Shown: piece after piece, positions 38,822 through 47,494 of the stretch
Numbering within the stretch: the first letter of the stretch is position 1
Layout of the letters: each line of letters opens with the position of its first letter
Source of the DNA: Oscillospiraceae bacterium
GTDB taxonomy: Bacteria; Bacillota; Clostridia; UBA1381
Length of the DNA: 62,646 bases
NCBI GenBank assembly: GCA_022509005.1
Contig: JAFLUC010000003.1
Span: forward strand, 1 to 62,646
Direction: 5' to 3'
The notes under the pieces: model-generated
What the model was told of the DNA's origin: nothing
Seen by the model: only the letters and a program-made list of their open reading frames with translations
Database searches by the model: none
Program-made: the position numbers and the translations under genes

Positions 38822-41407
38822 ATGGACATAATTAAAATGAACTGGCTTGAGGGACGTACCAAGGGCGGCGTTACGACCTTCGGTGTTCCGCATAAGCGCG
38901 GAGAGATGCACGAAAAGGATCGACTTGTTATTATGCAGAACGGCGTGAGCCGCGCTGCTCAGTCAAAGCCTATCGCATATTGGGATGACGGCAGCGTTAA
39001 GTGGTCATCTGTCACAGCGCTTTTGTACGACACACCTATAACGGTAAGACGAGGAAGATATGAAATGATACCGGGCATGAAGGTGAAGGAAACCGATGAG
39101 GAAATTTCAATACATAACGGCGTTGTGCCGATCTCATTCCCGAAGTCGGGTACGGTTCTGGCAAAGGGTAATGATTTTACAATTGACATTAAGGCTATAA
39201 AGACTACCAAGGTTGAAAAGGATGAAACTGAAACACGCATTAATACTCCATATTATGGAGATATTGAAGAATGTATAGTCGAGGACGCGGGTGCGCTCAG
39301 AACAGTTATACGGGTAAAGGGTGTGCACAGAGCTGCCGATGATACCACATTTTTGAGATTTATCGTAAGATTTATGATATACCGTGATTCAAACCGTATA
39401 GATATAAAGCATACTTTTATCTATGATGCGGATGCGTCAACGGATTTCATAGGCGGTCTTGCGGTTGAGGTAAAGAAAAATATGAGCGGAAGCTGCTTTA
39501 ACAGACGCGTTAAGATAGCGGGCGATTACGGTATAATGCACGAACCGCTGCGTCAGCTTCATCTGTGGAGACCTAAAATCAGCAAGGGCTATTACGAGGC
39601 GCAGATGCGTACAGAAAATGTAGATATATCAACCGCTATTGACAACAGAAACGGACAGCCTTGCGCTGATATGCTTGAAAATGTCACAACATGGGACAGC
39701 TATAAATATACGCAGGTAACGCCGGACAGCTTCACTGTGCGCAAAAGAACGGTAAGCAAGGAGTGCGCGTATATAGACGCAAACTTCGGAAGACGCGGCA
39801 AGGGCTTTCTCTATGCCGGTGATGAAAACGGCGGCATAGCGATAGGTATGCGCAACTTCTTTGAAAAGGCGCCGTCAGCGATAAATGCGACAGGTCTTTC
39901 GACGGATGAAGGCACAATAACAGCTTGGATCCATCCGGATGATGCTCTTCCGCTTGATATGCGTCATTATGACACGATCGCACATGACCAGACCTTCTAT
40001 GAAGGCTTTCCGTGGGTGGGATCAGACCCGTACGGTATAGCTGCTACAAACGAGATGTCAATATTTATATATGACGAACCGACGAGAAGCTCAGAGCTTA
40101 AAAAAGATGCTGAGGTTGCGGCAAATCCGGCAGTGCTCATATGTGAACCGGAATATTACCGTCAAACAAGAGTGCTCGGCGAATTTTCAATACCTGACCG
40201 TTCAACGCCGCTCAAAGCATGGCTTGAAGATGAGCTTGATAAAGCTGTAGGTTTCTATATGCGCGAGGTTGAACAGCGTCATTGGTATGGTATCTTCAAT
40301 TACGGTGACGTTATGCATACATATGATCGTATAAGGCATTGCTGGCGTTATGACATGGGCGGCTATGCATGGCAGAATACAGAGCTTGTTCCTACATTAT
40401 GGCTTTGGTATGCGTTCCTGCGTTCGGGCAGAGGCGATATATTCAATATGGCTGAAGCTATGAGCCGCCATGCAGCTGATGTCGATGTTTATCATATAGG
40501 CGACAAAAAGGGACTCGGAAGCCGCCATAACGTAATTCATTGGGGAGATTCTTGTAAAGAGCCGAGAATTGCAATGGCAGGTCATCACAGAGCACTGTAT
40601 TATCTCATGGGCGGAGATTTCAGAATTGGAGACGTTTTTGATGATGTTCTTGACGCTGACTTTGCAACGATCAAGAATGATCCGCTCGGCGCGTTCTATA
40701 ACAAGGACGAAATGAAGCTTCCTACTCATGCGCGCACAGGTCCGGACTGGTCAACCTATTGCTCCAACTGGTACACGGAGTGGGAAAGACATAATAATAC
40801 AAAATATCGTGACAAGATCATAACCGGTATAAACGACCTTAAAAAGGCACCGCTAAAGATGATGTCGGGTTCGAATTTTGAGTACGACCCCGAAACGGGA
40901 CATCTTGGTTATATTGGCGAGAGCGCGGCAGGAGGATCACATCTTGCAGTATGCATGGGCGGACCGCAGACGTGGATGGAGCTTGCGGCTATTCTGCATG
41001 ATGATGAGTTCCGTGTGATGCTTACAACATACGGTGAGTTTTATTATATGTCACCGGAGGAGAAGAGGCTGTTTGCGCGCGGACTAATAAGCGGTAATGG
41101 TTTTGAATATCCGTATATGGCAGCGGCGCTTGTAGGCTATGCAGCGCGTGAAACGGACGATAAAAAGCTTGCATACAAGGTATGGCAGGTTCTTATACAT
41201 TCACTTGCCGGCGAATACAAAGATGAGGGCTTCGACAGCGAAATTATTGAAGATTATTTCAATAATAAGCAGCTCGAAGAAATGTTCTGGATATCCACCA
41301 ACTTCACTGCTCAGTGGTGTTTAAATACCATAGTAGCCCTTGAATTTACCAAGAATTATATGCTTCCCAACAAGGAAGATTACGCATGGGAAACCTGGGT
41401 AAAATAA
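38822..41407 (+). CDS. Exo-rhamnogalacturonan lyase-like protein (YetA/PL26 type)
   Basis: This 861-aa protein starts at ATG 38822 after AAAGGAG. A longer frame from 38780 includes the small hairpin and is rejected. The N-terminus fits the RIFT-barrel module of the PcRGLX/YetA family (LEGRTKGGVTTFGVPHKRGEMHEKDRL, SKPIAYWDDGSVKWSS). A long alpha/alpha-toroid-like centre follows (HWGDSCKEPRIAMAGHHRALYYLMGG, ARTGPDWSTYCSNWY), then a C-terminal sandwich. No signal peptide is present. In this family PL26 enzymes cleave rhamnogalacturonan-I from the end. Activity here is inferred. Confidence 0.78.
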   Translation: MDIIKMNWLEGRTKGGVTTFGVPHKRGEMHEKDRLVIMQNGVSRAAQSKPIAYWDDGSVKWSSVTALLYDTPITVRRGRYEMIPGMKVKETDEEISIHNGVVPISFPKSGTVLAKGNDFTIDIKAIKTTKVEKDETETRINTPYYGDIEECIVEDAGALRTVIRVKGVHRAADDTTFLRFIVRFMIYRDSNRIDIKHTFIYDADASTDFIGGLAVEVKKNMSGSCFNRRVKIAGDYGIMHEPLRQLHLWRPKISKGYYEAQMRTENVDISTAIDNRNGQPCADMLENVTTWDSYKYTQVTPDSFTVRKRTVSKECAYIDANFGRRGKGFLYAGDENGGIAIGMRNFFEKAPSAINATGLSTDEGTITAWIHPDDALPLDMRHYDTIAHDQTFYEGFPWVGSDPYGIAATNEMSIFIYDEPTRSSELKKDAEVAANPAVLICEPEYYRQTRVLGEFSIPDRSTPLKAWLEDELDKAVGFYMREVEQRHWYGIFNYGDVMHTYDRIRHCWRYDMGGYAWQNTELVPTLWLWYAFLRSGRGDIFNMAEAMSRHAADVDVYHIGDKKGLGSRHNVIHWGDSCKEPRIAMAGHHRALYYLMGGDFRIGDVFDDVLDADFATIKNDPLGAFYNKDEMKLPTHARTGPDWSTYCSNWYTEWERHNNTKYRDKIITGINDLKKAPLKMMSGSNFEYDPETGHLGYIGESAAGGSHLAVCMGGPQTWMELAAILHDDEFRVMLTTYGEFYYMSPEEKRLFARGLISGNGFEYPYMAAALVGYAARETDDKKLAYKVWQVLIHSLAGEYKDEGFDSEIIEDYFNNKQLEEMFWISTNFTAQWCLNTIVALEFTKNYMLPNKEDYAWETWVK

Positions 41408-41431
41408 TCAGACGAATGGAGGATTAATCTG

Positions 41432-42298
41432 ATGAAAAGAAATTTTATTGCCGGATTTGTGAGCGGCGCTTTGGTTTTTGGTACTATAGGAGCGATAGCA
41501 GCGGGCATAATAGCCAATCCGAATCCGTTTCCGATAAAGCTTAACGGAAACGATGTTGATATTGAGGGCTACAACATAAACGACAATACATATTTTAAAC
41601 TGCGTGATGTTTCTGCAGCAGTAGGCGGATTTGACGTTGATTTTGTGGATGACACCATAATTTTAACGACCGAAAGCGATAAGACCGGAAGCGATGAGGA
41701 GGAAGAAATGGCAACTTTATTATATCAAGGACACGGAAGCGTTAAGCTGACGCTTGCTGACGGTAAAACCGTATATATAGACCCATATGCAGGCGAAGGA
41801 TATGATGATCCGGCGGATCTCATATTAGTTACACATGAGCATGGCGATCACAATCAGATCGACCTTATGCCTCATGCCGATGACTGCGTTGTTTTCAGAA
41901 GTGAGGACGCAATAAAGGACGGGGAATATCAAACTCTTGATATTTACGGACTGCACATCGAGCCGGTTCAGGCGTACAACAAGAACCATGATATTACAAA
42001 ATGCGTGGGCTATATTGTAACTGTAAATGATACAGTGCTTTATTTTGCCGGAGATACATCGAAAACAGATCAGATGGCGGAGCTTTCTGAAAAGAATATA
42101 GATTATGCATTCCTGCCTATGGACGGTAAATTTAATATGGATATACCGGAAGCGATCGAATGCGCTGAGCTTATCGGGGCAAAGCATACGGTGCCTTACC
42201 ACATGTCACCGGGCGAGCTTTTTAACCGTGAAAGAGCAGAGCAGTTTGTTACACCTTCTGCAACTATAATAGAAGCAGGAGAGAGTATTAAGCTATAA
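41432..42298 (+). CDS. Membrane-anchored metallo-beta-lactamase-fold hydrolase with copper-amine-oxidase-N-like module
   Basis: This 288-aa protein begins with an N-terminal hydrophobic anchor (residues 5-30). A mini-module of about 50 residues follows (FPIKLNGNDVDIEGYNINDNTYFKLRDVSAAVGG...DDTIILTT), typical of copper amine oxidase N-like repeats. After an acidic linker comes a UlaG-like metallo-beta-lactamase domain with zinc motif HEHGDHNQ (about residues 130-137), AGDTSKTD and VPYHM. The domain is therefore outside the membrane, unlike cytoplasmic UlaG. It sits between the YetA-like and rhamnosidase genes (gaps about 25 bases), which suggests sugar-lactone or oligosaccharide hydrolysis. 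This is inference. Confidence 0.75.
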   Translation: MKRNFIAGFVSGALVFGTIGAIAAGIIANPNPFPIKLNGNDVDIEGYNINDNTYFKLRDVSAAVGGFDVDFVDDTIILTTESDKTGSDEEEEMATLLYQGHGSVKLTLADGKTVYIDPYAGEGYDDPADLILVTHEHGDHNQIDLMPHADDCVVFRSEDAIKDGEYQTLDIYGLHIEPVQAYNKNHDITKCVGYIVTVNDTVLYFAGDTSKTDQMAELSEKNIDYAFLPMDGKFNMDIPEAIECAELIGAKHTVPYHMSPGELFNRERAEQFVTPSATIIEAGESIKL

Positions 42299-42323
42299 AC
42301 ATCATCTACGGAGGAGTTCTGCA

Positions 42324-44498
42324 TTGAAGGCAAAATGGGTATGGAAAAACGGCGAAAATAATGAAAATACATGGCTGTGCTTTGTGAAGAAAATCAGTCT
42401 TGACACTGCGCCGTGTTCGTGTGTTGCGAAGATTGCCACTGATTCTAAATATTGGCTGTATATAAACGGTAAATGTGTAGTGTTTGAGGGCGGCTTAAAG
42501 CGCGGTCCGTCAAAGAACGAAACATATTATGACGAGGTTGATATTTCAGAATTCTTAACAGCTGGTGAAAATACAATAGCCGCGCTTGTGTGGTATTTCG
42601 GCAAAAACGGATTTTCACACCTGTCAAGCGGCATGGGTGGATTTCTGTTTGAAGCGGATGTAAATGGAATTTCAATCTGCTCGGATAACACATGGAAGGT
42701 AATAAAACATCCCTCATATGTTGATGCGGACGAAAATGATGATAAGGCGAATTTCAGATTGTCTGAGTCCAATATATATTTTGACGCGTCAAAAGATTTG
42801 GGGAAATGGTACGCTCATGATTATGACATATCTGAATGGGAAAATGCCGATATTATCTGCCATGCGGGCGAGGGCGCATATGGCGGACTTTGCAAACGGA
42901 TTATTCCGCAGTTAAAGGATTACGGATTAAAGGACTATATAAACTCGGCGGACTACGAGGGTTTTACCGCAACCGATGAAACGGTGCTTAAAATGAAGCT
43001 GCCGTATAATGCGCAAATCACACCGTATCTTAAAATAACAGCTCCGCCGGGAAAACGTATAGGTATAAAATCCGATACATATGATGATTTAGAGTGGGAA
43101 ACCAAAAGTATCATGGCTGTATATTACACCGGTGACGGCACCCAGGAATACGAATCTCTCGGCTGGATAAACGGCGAAGAAATTTATTACACCGTTCCGG
43201 CTGGTGTTACAATACATTCGTTGAAGTATCGCGAAACAGGGTATGATACAGAGTTTGCAGGCTGCTTTGAGTGTGATGATGAATTCTTAAACAAGCTGTG
43301 GCAAAAATCGCTGCGTACACTGTATATCACAATGCGCGATAATTTCATGGACTGTCCTGATCGCGAGCGCACACAGTGGTGGGGCGATGTGAATGTCGAA
43401 ATGCAGATGATGATGTACTGTCTTGACGAAAAAGCGCTGCTGCTCTACCAAAAGGGCGTCGACACAATGGCAGGCTGGGCGGAGGACAACGGGTATATGC
43501 TTACAGTTGTTCCTTCTGTAACGGCAAATTTTGAACTTCCATTTCAAAATTTAGCAGGCATATGGGGCTTTTGGTACTACTATGAATACACAGGTGATAG
43601 ATCTGTGCCCGAACGCGCTTACGAAGCCTCAAAGAGATATCTGTTAAGCTATGACATGAACCCGGACGGATTGGTCATACACAGGCAAGGCAGCTGGGAC
43701 TGGCCCGATTGGGGAGATAATTCCGATATTGCGCCAATGGAAAACGCGTGGTACTATATGGCTCTTAAATCGTGCAAAAGTATGGCGGAGCTGCTCGGAT
43801 ATGACGCGGATATTGTTCTTTACAATGAGCGTATGATGAGCATTGCGGCAAATTATAACCGTGTCTTTTGGAAAAATGGATATTATTATGATAATACCAC
43901 AAACGGTAAGCCTGACGACCGCGCAAATGCGCTTGCAGTTCTTTCCGGACTTGCGGATAAAAGCCGGTATGACGAAATTTTAAAGGTTCTTAAAACTGCT
44001 GAAAATTCAAGTCCGTATATGGAAAAATATGTTCTCGACGCAATCTGCGAAATGGGATATATTGATGCGGCAATGGAACGAATCAAGCGGCGGTATAGAG
44101 AAATGGTCGATTATGATTATTCTACGCTTTGGGAATACTGGAGCAAAGACGGTACATTAAATCATGCATGGTCAGGTGGCCCGCTTATAACTATGTCAAA
44201 ATACATTGCCGGAATTCGTCCGATTGATACGGCATATAAGACCTTTGAAATAAAGCCTCATATGTGTGGATTAAAGCATATTAAATGCGCTGTCCCGTCG
44301 GTAAAGGGTATGATTTTACTTGATATCGAAAAAACGGCGGAGAGAGTAAAAATGAGCGTAACAATTCCGGAAAATACAATAGCAGAGGTGTATTTGCCGC
44401 TTGTAAATAATATGCCGCCGGAGACTTGCGAACATGAATTCACTGTTACAGACGGATATGCGAAATTTATCTTCAGCGCCGGAAACTATGAATTGTAG
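42324..44498 (+). CDS. Alpha-L-rhamnosidase, GH78 family
   Basis: This 724-aa cytoplasmic enzyme starts at TTG 42324, 7 bases after GGAGGAG. A beta-sandwich N-terminal region binds carbohydrate (ATDSKYWLYINGKCV). The (alpha/alpha)6 barrel shows the GH78 signatures MDCPDRERTQWWGDVNVEMQ (acidic catalytic residues), WDWPDWGDN, and YDYSTLWEYWSKDGTLNHAWSGGP. A C-terminal Greek-key domain closes it. GH78 enzymes release L-rhamnose from rhamnogalacturonan oligosaccharides or flavonoids. Downstream of a PL26-like gene, a pectin substrate is most likely. The other transport and rhamnose-catabolism genes are not in this window. Confidence 0.88.
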   Translation: MKAKWVWKNGENNENTWLCFVKKISLDTAPCSCVAKIATDSKYWLYINGKCVVFEGGLKRGPSKNETYYDEVDISEFLTAGENTIAALVWYFGKNGFSHLSSGMGGFLFEADVNGISICSDNTWKVIKHPSYVDADENDDKANFRLSESNIYFDASKDLGKWYAHDYDISEWENADIICHAGEGAYGGLCKRIIPQLKDYGLKDYINSADYEGFTATDETVLKMKLPYNAQITPYLKITAPPGKRIGIKSDTYDDLEWETKSIMAVYYTGDGTQEYESLGWINGEEIYYTVPAGVTIHSLKYRETGYDTEFAGCFECDDEFLNKLWQKSLRTLYITMRDNFMDCPDRERTQWWGDVNVEMQMMMYCLDEKALLLYQKGVDTMAGWAEDNGYMLTVVPSVTANFELPFQNLAGIWGFWYYYEYTGDRSVPERAYEASKRYLLSYDMNPDGLVIHRQGSWDWPDWGDNSDIAPMENAWYYMALKSCKSMAELLGYDADIVLYNERMMSIAANYNRVFWKNGYYYDNTTNGKPDDRANALAVLSGLADKSRYDEILKVLKTAENSSPYMEKYVLDAICEMGYIDAAMERIKRRYREMVDYDYSTLWEYWSKDGTLNHAWSGGPLITMSKYIAGIRPIDTAYKTFEIKPHMCGLKHIKCAVPSVKGMILLDIEKTAERVKMSVTIPENTIAEVYLPLVNNMPPETCEHEFTVTDGYAKFIFSAGNYEL

Positions 44499-44534
44499 GG
44501 GCTAAGTTTCCACATAAAAAATCAAATAAAAAGC

Positions 44535-44563
44535 TTGCAATTTTATTTTAATTGTGGTAAAAT
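44535..44563 (+). promoter_or_regulatory. Promoter of the leader and DUF2798 gene
   Basis: -35 TTGCAA (44535-44540) and -10 TAAAAT (44558-44563) are spaced by 17 bases, predicting transcription from about 44570 and a leader of about 120 bases. Confidence 0.65.
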
Positions 44564-44589
44564 ACCATAGAAAAATAAATAAAAGCTTA

Positions 44590-44670
44590 TGAACGACACA
44601 TGTAGCGCTATGCGCGTAAATCTGATTACGGTACACATAACAGCCCGTAACGGATTGCATGTGTTTTTTA
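44590..44670 (+). ncRNA. Structured leader RNA with competing stems, candidate riboswitch or attenuator
   Basis: Stem P1 pairs ACACATG (44596-44602) with CATGTGT (44658-44664). Inside it, GCGC-TAT-GCGC and TTACGG/CCGTAA can form. A second ACACAT (44633-44638) can instead pair with ATGTGT (44659-44664), enclosing CCG-TAA-CGG and ending in T6, a terminator shape. No known class was recognised. Confidence 0.5.
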
Positions 44671-44691
44671 TTTGTAGAATGGAGGATTATT

Positions 44692-45255
44692 ATGCCAAGA
44701 AACCAATTTCAAAGAATGATTTTCGCACTTATAACAGTCATTATAACCGTACACGCGTACGTGTTTTACAGCCTGTATGTAGTAAATGGCGGAACGCTTA
44801 TGAGTGTGACAGGAGAGGGAAGCGTGATAGGCGCGATTAATGCTCAGGGCGGTGTTTATATGCTGGGGCGGTTTATGCCGATATGGTCGGTTGTGATTTT
44901 AGAATTCTGCTTTGCGTACATATTGGAGGTCGTTATGGGCAGTCCGTCATCATTTAAGCTTGCGTCAAAGATTTTTGACCCGCGCAGCACGCATCCTGTA
45001 TTATTTGAAACAGCAATAATATGCGCGACTGTTGGGCTTATGTGTCCGGCGATGAGCTTTATCGCGGCATGGCTGTACTATCCGTATTATGCCGGATTTA
45101 ATATAATCACGCTGCTTGCCAACTGGTTAAAGCTCGTATGCTTCAACTTCCCGTTTGCATTTTTTACACAGCTGTTCTTCATACAGCCGTGCGTTAGAAC
45201 AATATTCAAACTGCTGTTCAGAAAGGATATTGCTGCAAGACAAAATAAAAATTGA
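44692..45255 (+). CDS. DUF2798-like membrane protein
   Basis: This 187-aa protein starts at ATG 44692 after GGAGGATTAT. It has four membrane segments (about residues 8-28, 58-80, 105-130 and 145-165) in a fold consistent with DUF2798: MPRNQFQRMIFALITVIITVHAYVFYSLY, then VMGSPSSFKLASKIFDP. The function is unknown. It is transcribed from its own promoter with a long structured leader, then followed by another promoter, so it is monocistronic. Regulation by a ligand-sensing leader is possible but not shown. Confidence 0.8.
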   Translation: MPRNQFQRMIFALITVIITVHAYVFYSLYVVNGGTLMSVTGEGSVIGAINAQGGVYMLGRFMPIWSVVILEFCFAYILEVVMGSPSSFKLASKIFDPRSTHPVLFETAIICATVGLMCPAMSFIAAWLYYPYYAGFNIITLLANWLKLVCFNFPFAFFTQLFFIQPCVRTIFKLLFRKDIAARQNKN

Positions 45256-45283
45256 ATAAAGTCCTCCTCTTTGTGAATTTCAC

Positions 45284-45312
45284 TTGACACCAACAATATA
45301 TCATGATAAAAT
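45284..45312 (+). promoter_or_regulatory. Promoter of the redox fusion gene
   Basis: -35 TTGACA (45284-45289) and -10 TAAAAT (45307-45312) are spaced by 17 bases, about 20 bases before the ribosome-binding site AAAGGAGG. Confidence 0.75.
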
Positions 45313-45346
45313 ATATATAGTGAAAAAACAGAAAGGAGGTTTTTTG

Positions 45347-47422
45347 ATGGCAATTTACAAATGTATAATATGCGGAGCAGTTTACGACGAAGAAAAGACA
45401 GGCAAGCCGATTTCCGAGCTTACAGCGTGTCCGGTATGTAAGCAGCCGATAGAGAAAATGCAGCTTGTAGAAGAGGAATCCAAGCCTGCACCGGCATATT
45501 CAGGCGAGTTGGCTTATGATTCCGCATACACAAGAAGTGATTCAAACTGCCGCTATATGGCCGAAATTCACGAAATGGCGGTAAGCGGTAAATCAATCAG
45601 CGCGGCTATGGGAACACAGATGCCTCTGCCGAGCTGGGACGATATTCTTATTCTCGGTGCACAGCTCAATCCGCCGCCGCTTAATGATCATGACGATGTT
45701 GACGCGGTTACGGTGATAGGCAAAAATGCGAAAAAGCCTATGGTTCTGGATGGACCGGTATTCATATCGCATATGTCTTTCGGCGCATTGTCAAAGGAAG
45801 TAAAAACGGCGCTTGCTAAAGGCTCGGCTATGGCGAAAACGGCTATGTGCAGCGGTGAAGGCGGCATATTGCCTGAGGAAAAGGACGCGGCATATAAATA
45901 TATATTTGAGTATATTCCAAACAAGTACAGTGTTACGGATGAAAACTTACGTACTTCGGACGCGATTGAAATTAAAATAGGTCAGGGAACAAAGCCCGGT
46001 ATGGGCGGACATCTTCCGGGCGAGAAGGTAACTCCTGAGGTGGCGAAGATACGCGGTAAAAATACGGGTGAGGATATACAAAGCCCGAGCAAGTTCCCGG
46101 AGATTAACTCTATGGAAGATTTAAAGGCAATGGTATCAATGCTGCGCGAGCGTTCAGAGGGCAGACCTATCGGTATCAAAATTGCTGCCGGAAGAATCGA
46201 GCGCGATCTGGAGCATTGCGTATACGCTGAACCGGATTTCATCACAATAGACGGACGCGGCGGAGCGACAGGTTCAAGTCCTTTCTTCCTGCGCGAGGCT
46301 ACAACAGTACCGACGATTTACGCTCTTGCGCGCGCAAGAAAATATCTCGATAGCGTAAATTCTGATATTTCGCTCGTAATCACCGGTGGACTTCGTGTCA
46401 GCGCGGACTTTGCAAAGGCACTGGCTATGGGCGCAGATGCAGTAGCGGTGGCATCGGCAGGACTTATTGCAGCGGCATGCCAGCAATACCGTATCTGCGG
46501 CAGCGGCAACTGTCCGGTAGGCGTTGCGACACAGGATCCGGAGTTAAGAAAACGTCTGCACGTTGACGCGGCAGCTCAGAGAGTGGCTAATTATCTGAAC
46601 GTGTCGTTTAAGGAAATCAAAACCTTTGCGAGAGTAACGGGACATACGTCGGTTCATGATTTATCGGTTGATGATTTAATTACTACCGATAAGGATATTG
46701 CAGAGTATACAAATATCCGTCACGCGGGAGAAGCGACCGGAAATTATGTCATAAAAAAGGAGACACACAAAATGAAAAAATACAGATGTAAGGTATGCGG
46801 TGAGATTTTTGAAGCGGAGGGCGAAGCAGTTTGCCCGCTTTGCAAATCCACAGGCGATAAATTAGAGGAGGTTAAAGAAATGAAAACATCAAAGTACGCA
46901 GGAACACAGACAGAGAAGAATCTTGAGGCGGCATTTGCCGGCGAGTCACAGGCGAGAAACAAGTACACATATTTCGCGTCTGTAGCTAAGAAGGAAGGCT
47001 ATGAGCAGATGTCGGCATTGTTCTTAAAGACGGCTGACAACGAGAAAGAGCATGCAAAGATGTGGTTTAAGGAGTTAAACGGCATTGGCAGCACACCTGA
47101 GAACTTAAAAGAGGCTGCTGACGGCGAGAACTACGAGTGGACAGACATGTATGACGGCTTCGCAAAGACGGCTGACGAGGAAGGCTTCCCGGAGCTTGCA
47201 GCAAAATTCCGTCTGGTAGCTGCAATCGAGAAGCATCATGAGGAGCGTTACCGCGCATTATTAAAGAATATCGAGACTGCTCAGGTATTCGAAAAGAGCG
47301 AGGTTAAGGTTTGGGAGTGCCGCAACTGTGGACATATCGTGGTAGGTACAAATGCCCCTGAGGTTTGCCCGACATGCAACCATCCGCAGAGCTTCTTTGA
47401 GATCCACGCTGAAAATTATTAA
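45347..47422 (+). CDS. Rubredoxin / FMN-glutamate synthase-like / rubredoxin / rubrerythrin fusion
   Basis: This 691-aa protein starts at ATG 45347 after AAAGGAGG; an earlier frame start at 45284 is inside the promoter. Modules in order: a rubredoxin-like knuckle pair CIICG...CPVCK (residues 6-35); an FMN-binding glutamate-synthase central domain (about 60-470) with [3Fe-4S] motif [15 protein letters not shown] and the [17 protein letters not shown] and DGRGGATG blocks; a second rubredoxin-like pair CKVCG...CPLCK (about 480-500); then full rubrerythrin (512-691) with diiron ExxH ligands ([14 protein letters not shown]) and C-terminal rubredoxin. No glutaminase domain is present. It is probably an oxidative-stress or electron-transfer protein; the reaction is unknown. 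The module junctions keep Shine-Dalgarno-ATG sequences (ATG 46772 and 46880). Confidence 0.9.
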   Translation: MAIYKCIICGAVYDEEKTGKPISELTACPVCKQPIEKMQLVEEESKPAPAYSGELAYDSAYTRSDSNCRYMAEIHEMAVSGKSISAAMGTQMPLPSWDDILILGAQLNPPPLNDHDDVDAVTVIGKNAKKPMVLDGPVFISHMSFGALSKEVKTALAKGSAMAKTAMCSGEGGILPEEKDAAYKYIFEYIPNKYSVTDENLRTSDAIEIKIGQGTKPGMGGHLPGEKVTPEVAKIRGKNTGEDIQSPSKFPEINSMEDLKAMVSMLRERSEGRPIGIKIAAGRIERDLEHCVYAEPDFITIDGRGGATGSSPFFLREATTVPTIYALARARKYLDSVNSDISLVITGGLRVSADFAKALAMGADAVAVASAGLIAAACQQYRICGSGNCPVGVATQDPELRKRLHVDAAAQRVANYLNVSFKEIKTFARVTGHTSVHDLSVDDLITTDKDIAEYTNIRHAGEATGNYVIKKETHKMKKYRCKVCGEIFEAEGEAVCPLCKSTGDKLEEVKEMKTSKYAGTQTEKNLEAAFAGESQARNKYTYFASVAKKEGYEQMSALFLKTADNEKEHAKMWFKELNGIGSTPENLKEAADGENYEWTDMYDGFAKTADEEGFPELAAKFRLVAAIEKHHEERYRALLKNIETAQVFEKSEVKVWECRNCGHIVVGTNAPEVCPTCNHPQSFFEIHAENY
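46758..46882 (+). promoter_or_regulatory. Two internal Shine-Dalgarno/ATG sites inside the redox fusion
   Basis: AAAAAGGAGACACACAAA before ATG 46772 and TTAGAGGAGGTTAAAGAA before ATG 46880 are ribosome-binding sites at normal spacing, both in frame with the long ORF (codons 476 and 512). They encode the linkers KKETHK and LEEVKE. Confidence 0.65.
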
Positions 47423-47434
47423 TCAGACTATTTT

Positions 47435-47465
47435 AAAGCCGTAGGGTTTATCCTGCGGCTTTTTG
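47435..47465 (+). terminator. Terminator of the redox fusion gene
   Basis: The stem AAAGCCG-TAGG / CCTG-CGGCTTT is followed by TTGG. It lies 13 bases after the stop. Confidence 0.75.
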
Positions 47466-47494
47466 GCTAAAAGGAAAAAGGACGGTATAGAATA

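Noticed and set aside
45284..45346. Longer N-terminus of the redox fusion
   Set aside because: The frame begins inside the -35 TTGACA and the ATG at 45347 has a clear AAAGGAGG site.
46700..46890. Sequencing frameshift or missed stop joining separate genes
   Set aside because: The frame is continuous, with both internal ATGs in the same phase. An error would need two coincident base losses, although resequencing remains the decisive test.
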